NCBI GenBank assembly: GCA_045807945.1
Contig: JBJMGI010000078.1
Span: forward strand, 1-64,000
Direction of reading: 5' to 3'
Origin: CAVQGF01 sp045807945
Lineage (GTDB): Bacteria; Acidobacteriota; Terriglobia; Terriglobales; Acidobacteriaceae
DNA: 64,000 nucleotides
Shown here: positions 35,003-47,560 of the stretch, one piece after another
How the letters are laid out: the number at the start of each line of letters is the position of its first letter
Position numbering within the stretch: the first letter of the stretch is position 1
Made by a program: the position numbers and the translations under genes
The notes under the pieces: model-generated
Database searches by the model: none
What the model was told of the DNA's origin: nothing
What the model saw: only the letters and a program-made list of their open reading frames with translations

Positions 35003-35464
35003 ATGATCGACTGGTCCCATATTCAAGTAACGATCACTGTTCAGTCGATCATATTGGCGATTTTCGTAGCCGCTATTTGGCTTTGGTATCGCCAGATTTA
35101 CCCGGACGGAGTTCCCAAACGTCAGCAGCTTTTACTTAAATTCGTCACGTCCGCAGCGGCAACATTTACCGTCGCCCTGATCCTGGGTGGAGAACAGAGG
35201 AACATTGCAGTAATCTGGCATCGATCTCCTTTAACCACAATCTTAATTTTTATAGTGATTACGGTAGCCCTAGTGGCAATCGACTGGTGGCGATTTAGTC
35301 TGTATCTGCAATCCGTTCGCGAAAGTCCACGAGCAGTCCTTCACACGTCCAGTGCAGGAAGAGCACCCTTACGTATTCGCATCATGTTTTGGTGGGCTTT
35401 AATCACCGGAGTCATGACGGTAGTGATTATTTTTTGGCGTGTGAGCCACGCCCTTTCGCGCTAA
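35003..35464 (+). CDS. Small four-helix membrane protein, function unknown
   Basis: The 153-residue protein has four hydrophobic helices (VQSIILAIFVAAIWLWY, VTSAAATFTVALILGG, LTTILIFIVITVALVAIDWW, IMFWWALITGVMTVVIIFW). No conserved motif is recognised. Base composition is a little more AT-rich than its neighbours, which may hint at separate origin. It ends 8 bases before the opposing kdsC stop. Confidence 0.65.
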   Translation: MIDWSHIQVTITVQSIILAIFVAAIWLWYRQIYPDGVPKRQQLLLKFVTSAAATFTVALILGGEQRNIAVIWHRSPLTTILIFIVITVALVAIDWWRFSLYLQSVRESPRAVLHTSSAGRAPLRIRIMFWWALITGVMTVVIIFWRVSHALSR

Positions 35465-35471
35465 CTTAAGT

Positions 35472-36032
35472 TCAATTCCCCGCTGCGAATCCCGAGTGGC
35501 TGCTGAGATATTTTTCCATCACTTGCTTTAGCGTTCCTTTCGCGCGAAGGATGTACTCCACCGCATCGCGCGCCGCCCCATCTCCGCCAGCGAGCTTCGT
35601 GATGTAATGCGCCTCGTCTTTCACCTCTTTACGCGCGTTCGGGACAGAGATCGCCAGACCACAGTGGCGCATAACCGGAAGATCAACGATATCATCGCCG
35701 ACGAAGCACGCTTCCTTGTCGCTGAAGCCTTCCCGCTTGAGGATCTGGTGCATGGTCACGAGCTTATCCATGCTGCCCTGCTCCACGTAGTCGAGCTTAA
35801 GGTCGCGTCCGCGGATGGCGACCGTCTCTGAGCTGCGGCGGGTGATTATGCCGACCTTCAGCCCGCCGACGCGCGCCAGCGAGATTCCTACTCCGTCGTG
35901 CGCGTTAAAACCTTTCGCTTCCACTGGAGGCCCGCCTGCGGCATTCGGAAGAAGGTATATTTTTCCGTCGGTCATCACCCCATCAACATCGAAAAGGATG
36001 ATCTTGATCTTTTTGGCTCGCGCTAGAGACAT
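35472..36032 (-). CDS. kdsC: Kdo-8-phosphate phosphatase (KdsC-like HAD)
   Basis: The 186-residue C0-type HAD hydrolase has DVDGVMTDGKIYLLP (nucleophile Asp and acid Asp), the substrate-loop glycines FNAHDGVGISL, the motif II Thr in IITRRSS and the motif III/IV Lys and Asp in CFVGDDIVDLPVM. The match to tetrameric KdsC is good. It dephosphorylates Kdo-8-P before CMP-Kdo synthesis and complements kdsD at 25.2 kb in the same pathway. Confidence 0.88.
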   Translation of the reverse strand: MSLARAKKIKIILFDVDGVMTDGKIYLLPNAAGGPPVEAKGFNAHDGVGISLARVGGLKVGIITRRSSETVAIRGRDLKLDYVEQGSMDKLVTMHQILKREGFSDKEACFVGDDIVDLPVMRHCGLAISVPNARKEVKDEAHYITKLAGGDGAARDAVEYILRAKGTLKQVMEKYLSSHSGFAAGN

Positions 36033-36071
36033 TCGTTCATGATAGCCGACCTTTGTCGCGTCTTTTTTTGA

Positions 36072-36096
36072 GTACTGGGTACTGAGTACCGGGTAC
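36072..36096. repeat. Short tandem 7-bp repeat with GTAC cores
   Basis: GTACTGG, GTACTGA, GTACCGG and GTAC follow each other at an exact 7-base period, between kdsC and the helicase gene. GTAC is self-complementary, so the unit is also a set of nested palindromes. The function is unknown; it lies about 45 bases before the helicase start. Confidence 0.6.
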
Positions 36097-36141
36097 TTTT
36101 TAGAAGCGAATAGATGGCGAAAGTAGTAGAATCAGAATTCC

Positions 36142-40446
<4,305 letters not shown>

Positions 40447-40457
40447 GCGCACACTCC

Positions 40458-40637
40458 ATGCCCGAACAGCCTCTCATCGAAGCAGAAGATTTCTATTGGG
40501 AAGATGGCAAGATGGTCTTCACGGCGGCGTTTCTTCTCAAGCGGGGATACTGCTGCGAGAGCGGCTGCCGGCACTGCCCCTATGGATTCGGTCCGGAAGG
40601 ATTGAAGAGAAAACAAGGGGAGGGCAAGTCGCGCTAA
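40458..40637 (+). CDS. DUF5522-like cysteine-rich mini-protein
   Basis: The 59-residue frame (ATG 40458, TAA 40635) is too short for normal cut-offs. It begins MPEQPLIEAEDFYWEDGKMV and continues FTAAFLLKRGYCCESGCRHC, then PYGF and a basic tail. The CC-x3-C-x2-C-PYGF cluster is the hallmark of the small DUF5522 family found in many bacteria, likely a metal-binding knuckle. It is located 11 bases after the Lhr stop, so probably co-transcribed. Its stop codon is embedded in one arm of a hairpin. The function is unknown. Confidence 0.75.
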   Translation: MPEQPLIEAEDFYWEDGKMVFTAAFLLKRGYCCESGCRHCPYGFGPEGLKRKQGEGKSR

Positions 40638-40683
40638 CCCGGCGTGTCACCGCCGGCGGGCTTGCGCCCGCCTTCGGGTTAGC
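40633..40683. terminator. Convergent stem-loop containing both stop codons
   Basis: The outer arms GCTAACCCG (40633-40641) and CGGGTTAGC (40675-40683) are perfectly complementary. Each holds the stop codon of one of the two convergent genes. An inner hairpin GGCGGGC/GCCCGCC (40655-40672) stacks inside. There is no T-run, so I read it as a bidirectional transcript-end structure with moderate certainty. Confidence 0.6.
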
Positions 40684-41002
40684 GGTTGAAATTGAATACG
40701 ACGACGGTAGTGGTTTCGGAAGCAGCAGGCTCATACTTCCAGCTCTTCACCGCTTCCAGAGCCGAATCAGCCAGTAGCGGACTTCCGCCAACCAGCTTCG
40801 TGCTCTTCACCGATCCGTTAGGAGCGATGGTTACTTCCACCTTTACCGTGCCGGTAATATTGGCGCGGCGGGCGATCTCGGAATAAACCGGCGTCACCTG
40901 CTTGATCACTTTGCGGTTGTCATCGGCCAGAAGCAGCGCCGATTGCAACAGCATAAGGCCGCCAACGAATATGAATGCAAATCTACGTACAGAGGAGTTC
41001 AT
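40679..41002 (-). CDS. Periplasmic TonB C-terminal-domain protein
   Basis: The 107-residue protein has a signal sequence or anchor (RRFAFIFVGGLMLLQSALLL A). A single TonB-C domain follows (VTPVYSEIARRANITGTVKV, EVTIAPNGSVKSTKLVGGSP, ALEAVKSWKYEPA). It lacks the proline-rich spacer of a true TonB, so it can hardly reach from the inner to the outer membrane. It may be an accessory or a peptidoglycan-side adaptor. Confidence 0.82.
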   Translation of the reverse strand: MNSSVRRFAFIFVGGLMLLQSALLLADDNRKVIKQVTPVYSEIARRANITGTVKVEVTIAPNGSVKSTKLVGGSPLLADSALEAVKSWKYEPAASETTTVVVFNFNR

Positions 41003-41069
41003 GACCCGTCTATTCTCGGGTCTCTCCCTTATTCTGGGTAGATTACCGAAGTAACCTTCGCTCTGCAGC

Positions 41070-42722
41070 TCACAGATCGCTCATCGAGAGCTTGGTATCT
41101 GCCTTCTTCCACGCCTCGTCGAACTGCTTTTGCACAAAGGCTGCGTCGTAATCCTTGTGTTGGGCCTTCAGCGCGGCAGCCAATCCGAATAAGGACCGTC
41201 CGTTGCGCTGATTATTCGCCAAGTCCTCGCGAAACACCTTCTCCGCGCCCGCGTAATCGCCAGAGTTGTAGAGCGCCGCCCCCAGCGACTCGCGAACCGG
41301 GATAAAGAAATCGCGCGGCTCAGCATACGAGAGCTTGTCCTCAGCCATCACGGCTTCTTTCCAATGCTGAACAGCAGCATTGTGATCGTCGGCGGCTTCA
41401 GCCAGACGCGCCTGCAGGAAGTGGTCGCTGACCTCCATCACCTGACCGGAAAGATTTCCGACGGGCGAGACAGGGATATCGGCCGGCATCTTCTCGCGGG
41501 CGGCCTCGAACGCTTCCTTTTCTTTATCCGCATTCGCCATATCTTTCTTCGCGGCGTAGGCAATAGCGCGGGCAAAATGCATATTGATGGAGCGGATGTC
41601 ATTTCCCGTGGGTGCGGGCTGTTTCAGGATCTCGTCCCACTTATGGAAGCGCACCAGCACCATCGGCTCGATGCTCATGAAGCCCTGCATCATCGGCATA
41701 TCTTTCACGTACTTTTCAGAATGCGCGTTGAGGTCGCGGGCGCGCTGGATAGCGAGCGCGTATTGACCGCTCATGCTGTAAGCCATGGCCATGAAATGGA
41801 CGTTATGGGCGTAGTACATGGAGGGATAGATTCCTTTATAGGTCGCGGTCTCCTTCATGTAGGTGTTGTCAGCAGCGACGGCCTTCTCATTCGTCAGCGC
41901 CGCGTTTTGGAAATCGCCGGTGCGGATGTAAATGTGCGCGGGCATGTGGACGAGGTGTCCGGCGCCGGGAGCAAGCGCCGCCAGGCGGCCGGCAGGCTCA
42001 AGCGCGCGCTCGGGATGGTTCGAAGCCTCGACCGCATGGATGTAGTAGTGGATGGCCCCCATGTGGTTCGGATCGCGACGCATTACTGACTCAAGCGTGG
42101 AGATGATTTCCTCCGTCCCTTCCGCAGGCGTTCCGTCGGCGTGATGCAGCTTCCAGGGATTGATGTTCATGCCCGACTCCGCGAATAGCGTCGCCGCGTC
42201 GAGATCGTCGGGATATTGCTCGCTCACTTTGCGCATCGAGTCGCGGTAGGCAAGATCGAGTGGCTTCAAATCCTTTCCGTGAGGCTCTGCGATGTATCGC
42301 GTCGCGAGCGCCTCGATGTAGGCGCGCTCGTTGGGCGAAGCTTTCATCTTCAACGCCTTCTGCGTCTCGTTGTAGGCCTGCACCTCGCGGGCCTCATCCA
42401 CAGGCAGGTTGTAATTCGGCCCCACCGCGACCGCGATGCCCCAGTGGGCCATCGCCAGGTTCGGGTCGAGCTGGGCAGCGCGTTCAAAGGCTTTCTCCGC
42501 TTCCACGTGATTGAAGGCGTAGATCAGGCTCAGGCCTTCGTCGAAATATTTCTGCGCCATCGGGTTTGTGGTGCTGACGGGGTGGTGGGCATTTCCCATG
42601 CCGGTCAGTAGAGCTGCCTGGGCGGCGGGCTTGGCAGCAGTTGCCGCTGCTGCGTGATCGTGTTGGGCGAAAGCAATGGAAGTGACGAGTAAACAAAACA
42701 CTAGGAGCAGACTGCGGGCCAT
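41070..42722 (-). CDS. Secreted TPR-repeat protein
   Basis: The 550-residue exported protein has a signal peptide (MARSLLLVFCLLVTSIAFAQ). TPR-type helix pairs are spread through the chain (AEKAFERAAQLDPNLAMAHW, PNHMGAIHYYIHAVEASNHP, AAVQHWKEAVMAEDKLSYAE, YAGAEKVFREDLANNQRNGR). The His-rich start (QHDHAAAATAAKPAA) and the HLVHMPAHIYIRTGDF segment are notable and could bind metal. No enzyme motif is recognised. GGAGG lies upstream of the ATG. It is divergent from the BNR exoprotein gene. Confidence 0.8.
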   Translation of the reverse strand: MARSLLLVFCLLVTSIAFAQHDHAAAATAAKPAAQAALLTGMGNAHHPVSTTNPMAQKYFDEGLSLIYAFNHVEAEKAFERAAQLDPNLAMAHWGIAVAVGPNYNLPVDEAREVQAYNETQKALKMKASPNERAYIEALATRYIAEPHGKDLKPLDLAYRDSMRKVSEQYPDDLDAATLFAESGMNINPWKLHHADGTPAEGTEEIISTLESVMRRDPNHMGAIHYYIHAVEASNHPERALEPAGRLAALAPGAGHLVHMPAHIYIRTGDFQNAALTNEKAVAADNTYMKETATYKGIYPSMYYAHNVHFMAMAYSMSGQYALAIQRARDLNAHSEKYVKDMPMMQGFMSIEPMVLVRFHKWDEILKQPAPTGNDIRSINMHFARAIAYAAKKDMANADKEKEAFEAAREKMPADIPVSPVGNLSGQVMEVSDHFLQARLAEAADDHNAAVQHWKEAVMAEDKLSYAEPRDFFIPVRESLGAALYNSGDYAGAEKVFREDLANNQRNGRSLFGLAAALKAQHKDYDAAFVQKQFDEAWKKADTKLSMSDL

Positions 42723-42854
42723 GGGGGAATCCTCCGGAGCGCACCAGTTTAGGCAAGCGGCGGGCAGACTTCAAGGCTCTTACCCGCTTCGTCCTCACTT
42801 TTCAGTTACAAGCGGTAGGTTTACTATTGCCGGTTCCCTTCGGAGGCATTCTCA

Positions 42855-45800
42855 GTGAAACGTGCTCTTCTTCCCTTGCTCGCATCCTTGCTCTTTTTCT
42901 CTTTCCAATCGTCAGCGCAAGAACAGACCGGAAAGCCAGAAAAAGAAGGTCAACCCAAACAGCAGTTGCCCGCAAAAAAAGCGAAGAAGAAGGCGGAGGA
43001 AGTGAAAGTCACGCCGACGCCGCAGGTCGGCCAGCCGCAATACGACCAGAAACTCTTCGGCGCGATGAAGTGGCGCAACGTGGGGCCGTTCCGTGGCGGC
43101 CGCGTTCTCGCTGTGACCGGCGTTCCCGGCGAGCCCAACAATTATTATTTCGGCGGCGTCGCCGGCGGAGTATGGAAGTCCACCAATGGTGGCCGTATGT
43201 GGACTCCGGTCTTCGACCAGCAAGGCACCTCTTCGATCGGCGCCATCGCAGTCTCAGAATCTGACCACAACGTTATCTACGTCGGGACGGGTGAAGCCTG
43301 TATCCGCGGCAACATCTCCTACGGCGACGGCGTTTACAAGAGTCTCGATAGTGGGCAGCACTGGCAGCACATCGGGCTGAACGATTCCCGCCATATCGGC
43401 GCGCTGATCATCGATCCCAGGAATCCGGACATCGCTTTTGTCGCCGCGCTTGGCCATGCCTATGCTCCCAATGCGGAACGCGGCATCTTCCGCACCCGCG
43501 ATGGCGGCAAGACTTGGGAAAAAGTTTTGTACGTTGACGATAAGAGCGGGGGTATCGACGTCGTATTCGATCCCAAGAACCCGAACACGCTATTCGCGTC
43601 TACCTGGCAGGTGGTGCGTACACCGTACTCGCTCGATAGCGGCGGCCCGGGCAGCGGGATCTACAAATCCATTGACGGCGGCTCGACTTGGAAGCGCCTG
43701 GAAGGTCACGGGCTTCCCAGTGGCATCTGGGGGCGCAGCGGCGTTACAGTTTCGGGCGGCGACTCCAATCGTGTCTACGCGCTGATCGAAGCGAAAGAGG
43801 GCGGGATCTTCCGCTCAGAAGACGGCGGCGACACATGGAGCCGCATCAACGACGACGAGCGTTATCGCCAGCGTGCCTGGTACTTCACTCACATCTTTGC
43901 TGATCCTAAATCCACCGATACGGTCTACGTTCTCAACACTGGATTGTTCCGCTCGCGCGATGGTGGCAAGACGTTCGATCTGCTTCCGGCGCCGCATGGA
44001 GATCATCACGGATTCTGGATCGATCCCAAGGACACAGACCGGCTGATCAACGGCAACGACGGCGGAACCACCATCAGCGTAGACGGTGGCAAGACGTGGA
44101 CGCAGCAGGACAATCAGCCGACCGCGCAGTTCTATCACGTCGCCGCTGACAATCATTTTCCCTACCGGCTCTATGGCGCGCAGCAAGACAATAGTACGGT
44201 CGCCATCCTGAACCGCACCGATGAGGGATACATCGGCCGCGAACACTGGTACCCCATCGGCGGTGGCGAGAGCGCGTACATCGCGCCCGACCCGCGTGAT
44301 TCGAACATTGTGTATGCCGGCGCGGAAGACGGCAGCGTCTCGCGCTTCGATAAGCGAACGGAAGAATCGCAGGACGTGGCCGTCTGGCCCGTGGACGTCT
44401 CAGGGCACGGCGCGGTGGATTTGAAATACCGCTTCCAGTGGACGTTCCCGCTGCTGCTCTCGCCACATGATCCGAACACCATCTACGCCGGCGCGCAGAT
44501 GATCTTCAAGAGCACCGACGAGGGGAAGAACTGGGCGCCGATCAGCCCTGACCTCACTCGGAACGATAAATCTAAGCAGCAGCCTTCGGGCGGGCCGATC
44601 ACCCTCGATATCACCAGCGTGGAGTATTACGACACGGTCTTTACCATCGCCGAATCGCCTGTGCAAAAGGACCTGCTCTGGGCGGGTAGTGATGACGGAC
44701 TCATCCACGTCACCAACGATGGCGGCAAAAACTGGAACAACGTGACTTCAAAGGCGTGGCCGGAGTGGAGCCTCATCAGCCTGATCGAGGCTTCGCCGTA
44801 CGACGCGAACACAGCCTACGTTGCCATTGACGATCATCGCCTCGATGATTTCCGCCCCTACATCTACAAGACCACCGACCTGGGCAAATCGTGGACACGC
44901 ATCAGCGACGGTATTCCGGAGGGCGCATTCGTCCATGCCGTGCGGCAGGATCCGGTCGCGAAAAATGTTCTCTATGCCGGCACCGAACTCGGGGTTTACG
45001 TTTCCTTCAATGACGGCGGTCACTGGCAGCCGCTGCAGCTGAATCTGCCGCGCACACCGGTCACCGACCTGGTCGTCAAAGAGAATGACCTTGCCGTGTC
45101 CACCAACGGTCGCGCGTTCTGGGTCCTGGACGATCTGGCGCCGCTGCGCGAGCTGAAGCCGGAGCTCGCCAATGCGGACTTCATCCTGTATCAGCCTTCA
45201 CCCATCCACCGGCTGAACTTCTCCGAAGATGTGGACAAGCGTCGACCGGTCGGTGAGAACCCGCCGAACGGCGCGATCATCAGCTATTACTTGAGGTCAG
45301 AACCGAAAGACGAGATCACGCTCGAGATCACCGACAGCGAGGGAAAACTTGTCCGCAAATACTCGAGCAAGGAAAAGGCGAACAAGAACGAGCAGCCGCC
45401 CGAGTGGCCGGACTTGGAGAAGCCACCCGAGCTGTTGCCGACGAGCGCGGGCATGAATCGCTTCCCCTGGAACCTGCGCTATGAGACTCCGCTCGAACTT
45501 CCAGGCGCGTTCTACGCCGGCAACGGACCGGAGGGCGCGATTGCGCTGCCCGGGGTCTACAACCTGAAGCTCACCGTTGGCGGGAAATCGGAGACCAGCA
45601 AGGTCGAGGTCAAGCCTGATCCCCGCGTGAAAGCTTCGCTGGAAGACCTGCGCAAGCAGTTCGACCTCTCAACCAAGGTCAGCCAACGTGTGGCCGAGCT
45701 ACATGCGGCGGTGATGCAGATCCGCGACGCGCGCCTGCAGATGGACCGCATTGCCAAGCGGTTACAGGAAAACACGAAGAACCAGCCCGTCGTCGCATCC

Positions 45801-46109
45801 ATACAGGACACAGAAAAGAAAATGGGTGCGGTCGAGCAGCAACTGGTGCAAGTGCAGATGAAGAGCTCGGAAGGCAATCTGCGTTATCCGAACATGCTGA
45901 ATGAGGCGTTCGATACGTTCAGCCATGTGATTGAGAACGATGCCGCGCCAACCCCATCAATGTTGGCGGTCTTCGAAGACCTGAACGCTCAACTCGATAA
46001 ACAGCTCACCGCGTGGAAGCAGATCGTCAGCACAGATCTTCCGGCGCTGAACGCGAAGATACAAGGAACCGACGTATCTTCGATCCAGGTGATCAACCCC
46101 GCAGATTAA
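42855..46109 (+). CDS. Large exported BNR/sortilin-like beta-propeller protein
   Basis: The 1084-residue protein has a signal peptide (KRALLPLLASLLFFSFQSSA) and a Lys-rich linker. Many Asp-box repeats of the S/T-x-D/N-G-G-x-T-W type follow (KSTNGGRMWTPV, RTRDGGKTWEKV, KSIDGGSTWKRL, RSEDGGDTWSRI, SVDGGKTWTQQ, VTNDGGKNWNNV). These build one or two propellers over about residues 60-730. A C-terminal helical or coiled-coil part (about 930-1060) follows. Such proteins are often called glycosyl hydrolases, but no sialidase catalytic set is evident. The start is GTG at 42855, behind CGGAGG. Confidence 0.85.
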   Translation: MKRALLPLLASLLFFSFQSSAQEQTGKPEKEGQPKQQLPAKKAKKKAEEVKVTPTPQVGQPQYDQKLFGAMKWRNVGPFRGGRVLAVTGVPGEPNNYYFGGVAGGVWKSTNGGRMWTPVFDQQGTSSIGAIAVSESDHNVIYVGTGEACIRGNISYGDGVYKSLDSGQHWQHIGLNDSRHIGALIIDPRNPDIAFVAALGHAYAPNAERGIFRTRDGGKTWEKVLYVDDKSGGIDVVFDPKNPNTLFASTWQVVRTPYSLDSGGPGSGIYKSIDGGSTWKRLEGHGLPSGIWGRSGVTVSGGDSNRVYALIEAKEGGIFRSEDGGDTWSRINDDERYRQRAWYFTHIFADPKSTDTVYVLNTGLFRSRDGGKTFDLLPAPHGDHHGFWIDPKDTDRLINGNDGGTTISVDGGKTWTQQDNQPTAQFYHVAADNHFPYRLYGAQQDNSTVAILNRTDEGYIGREHWYPIGGGESAYIAPDPRDSNIVYAGAEDGSVSRFDKRTEESQDVAVWPVDVSGHGAVDLKYRFQWTFPLLLSPHDPNTIYAGAQMIFKSTDEGKNWAPISPDLTRNDKSKQQPSGGPITLDITSVEYYDTVFTIAESPVQKDLLWAGSDDGLIHVTNDGGKNWNNVTSKAWPEWSLISLIEASPYDANTAYVAIDDHRLDDFRPYIYKTTDLGKSWTRISDGIPEGAFVHAVRQDPVAKNVLYAGTELGVYVSFNDGGHWQPLQLNLPRTPVTDLVVKENDLAVSTNGRAFWVLDDLAPLRELKPELANADFILYQPSPIHRLNFSEDVDKRRPVGENPPNGAIISYYLRSEPKDEITLEITDSEGKLVRKYSSKEKANKNEQPPEWPDLEKPPELLPTSAGMNRFPWNLRYETPLELPGAFYAGNGPEGAIALPGVYNLKLTVGGKSETSKVEVKPDPRVKASLEDLRKQFDLSTKVSQRVAELHAAVMQIRDARLQMDRIAKRLQENTKNQPVVASIQDTEKKMGAVEQQLVQVQMKSSEGNLRYPNMLNEAFDTFSHVIENDAAPTPSMLAVFEDLNAQLDKQLTAWKQIVSTDLPALNAKIQGTDVSSIQVINPAD

Positions 46110-46168
46110 AACCCGGAGAAGGACTGGCCCATCCCGCGGTCAGGGATTTGCTTTTTTATTGGGTCCTT

Positions 46169-47086
46169 TTATTGAAAGAGGAGTTCAGTGAAGCGGTGCA
46201 TCTGCGGAACAAGCCAGCTGAGGTTCGCCGCGACGACTCCGGCTTGCAGGAGAAGCAGGCCTAGCGCGAATCGTCCAGCGTGGCTGCGCTTACCCGATTT
46301 CCATGCGAGCAATCGCCGCACCCGTTCGCTGACCGGCGCATCCCCCTCCGGAACCAGGCTCATGCCCAGCGCGGGAGTCAGCGCGGCTGATTCACTCCCA
46401 ACCTTGATGAGCGCGGAGGCGAGGTCCGCAGCCGTGAGGGCGTCGGTAACCGAATGATCATCGGCAGCGATCTCCACCGCACGATGCCAGGAGCGATCGA
46501 GCGATGAGAGAAACGGAAAGCTGCAGAAGCGGACAAGCATTTGCTTCAGATTGTCTGCAGAGTTCGCGTGGGCCAACTCGTGACGAATGGCTGCCTGCAA
46601 CTCGTCGCCGTCGAGAAGCTCTATGGCACGGCGAGAGATCAGCAACCTCGGTTTCAGCACGCCGGCTACAAAGATGTTTGCGCCGGAATCCTGAAGCTCA
46701 AAGATGGGCACTGCTGAGCCCGCGATTTTCGTTGGCACGGCGCGATCAAAAATCTCTGCCGTGCTGCGCCAAGCCGAATACAGCTTCGCCGCGCGGACTG
46801 CAAGCCAGGCAAGGCAGGCAAAGCTGAGGATGGCAGCCCAGAGCCCGATCCACTCGTCCGCCGCGGGCGGCTCCAGCACCCAAAAGGATGGAACCACAAC
46901 GAATGCGAGCACGATGAAAGCGGTGATCGCAGGAAGCATTCGAAGGGTGAACAGGGCTTCCGCGCTTTTGATTAGACCAGTCTGTTGCAGACGCGCCCAC
47001 ACGAGCGCAAGCATCGCAGATATCGCCGTGTAGAGCAGAATGAAGACGCTAGCGCAAACGATGGCGAAGCGGAGCCAGTACATCAT
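46169..47086 (-). CDS. M56-family (BlaR1-like) membrane metalloprotease
   Basis: The 305-residue protein has about four membrane helices and the zinc motif HELAHANSADN near 188. The sensor penicillin-binding domain of BlaR1 is absent. It overlaps blaI by four bases and is presumably the protease that relieves BlaI repression, as in BlaR1/MecR1 systems. The inducing signal is unknown. It is the last gene of the proposed TonB receptor-blaI-M56 operon. Confidence 0.85.
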   Translation of the reverse strand: MMYWLRFAIVCASVFILLYTAISAMLALVWARLQQTGLIKSAEALFTLRMLPAITAFIVLAFVVVPSFWVLEPPAADEWIGLWAAILSFACLAWLAVRAAKLYSAWRSTAEIFDRAVPTKIAGSAVPIFELQDSGANIFVAGVLKPRLLISRRAIELLDGDELQAAIRHELAHANSADNLKQMLVRFCSFPFLSSLDRSWHRAVEIAADDHSVTDALTAADLASALIKVGSESAALTPALGMSLVPEGDAPVSERVRRLLAWKSGKRSHAGRFALGLLLLQAGVVAANLSWLVPQMHRFTELLFQ

Positions 47087-47508
47087 CGCGTTCCCAGCTT
47101 GCGAAGTTCGCGGCGCTTTTTATCCACGGCCTGCTGCAATTCATCGAGCAGAGCGGCGTCATGCTCGCTAATGGTCTCGACCAGGAAAGAGAGCGGGGCC
47201 TCTGTGGGATTCGACGCGCTGAGCAATTCACGGAGCCCCGCAGCGACAACTCCCCGGTGAAGTTCGGCCTCACTCTGTTTGGGGCGATAGCGGAATGCTC
47301 TTCCTTCGGATGAACGCCCAAGCAAACCTTTCTTGTAAAGCCGATCGAGCGTGGTCATGATGGTGGTGTACGCGCCGTCAACCGCGGAATCATCCACCAG
47401 CTCGCGGACAGTAGCATCACCGCGTGTCCACAAAACACGCAGCAATTCGTCTTCAAGCGGGCCCAGATGGCGAGCGCGAAGCAACGACGATTTAAGGCGC
47501 TGGAACAT
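47083..47508 (-). CDS. blaI: BlaI/MecI/CopY-family repressor
   Basis: The 141-residue winged-helix repressor has LGPLEDELLRVLWTRGDATV, the recognition-helix region DGAYTTIMTTLDRLYKKGLL and FRYRPKQSEAELHRG. The C-terminal dimerisation helix SEHDAALLDELQQAVDKKRR follows. In the family, the paired M56 protease cleaves the repressor in the linker. It lies 52 bases downstream of the TonB receptor gene and overlaps the M56 gene. Candidate operators (TACTA-N7-TAGTA) occur upstream of the receptor gene and at 55.53 kb, not directly upstream of blaI. Confidence 0.92.
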   Translation of the reverse strand: MFQRLKSSLLRARHLGPLEDELLRVLWTRGDATVRELVDDSAVDGAYTTIMTTLDRLYKKGLLGRSSEGRAFRYRPKQSEAELHRGVVAAGLRELLSASNPTEAPLSFLVETISEHDAALLDELQQAVDKKRRELRKLGTR

Positions 47509-47560
47509 AAATTCCGATTTCGGGCTCTCAGATTACGCTTCTTGCGCTCCTACATCAACT

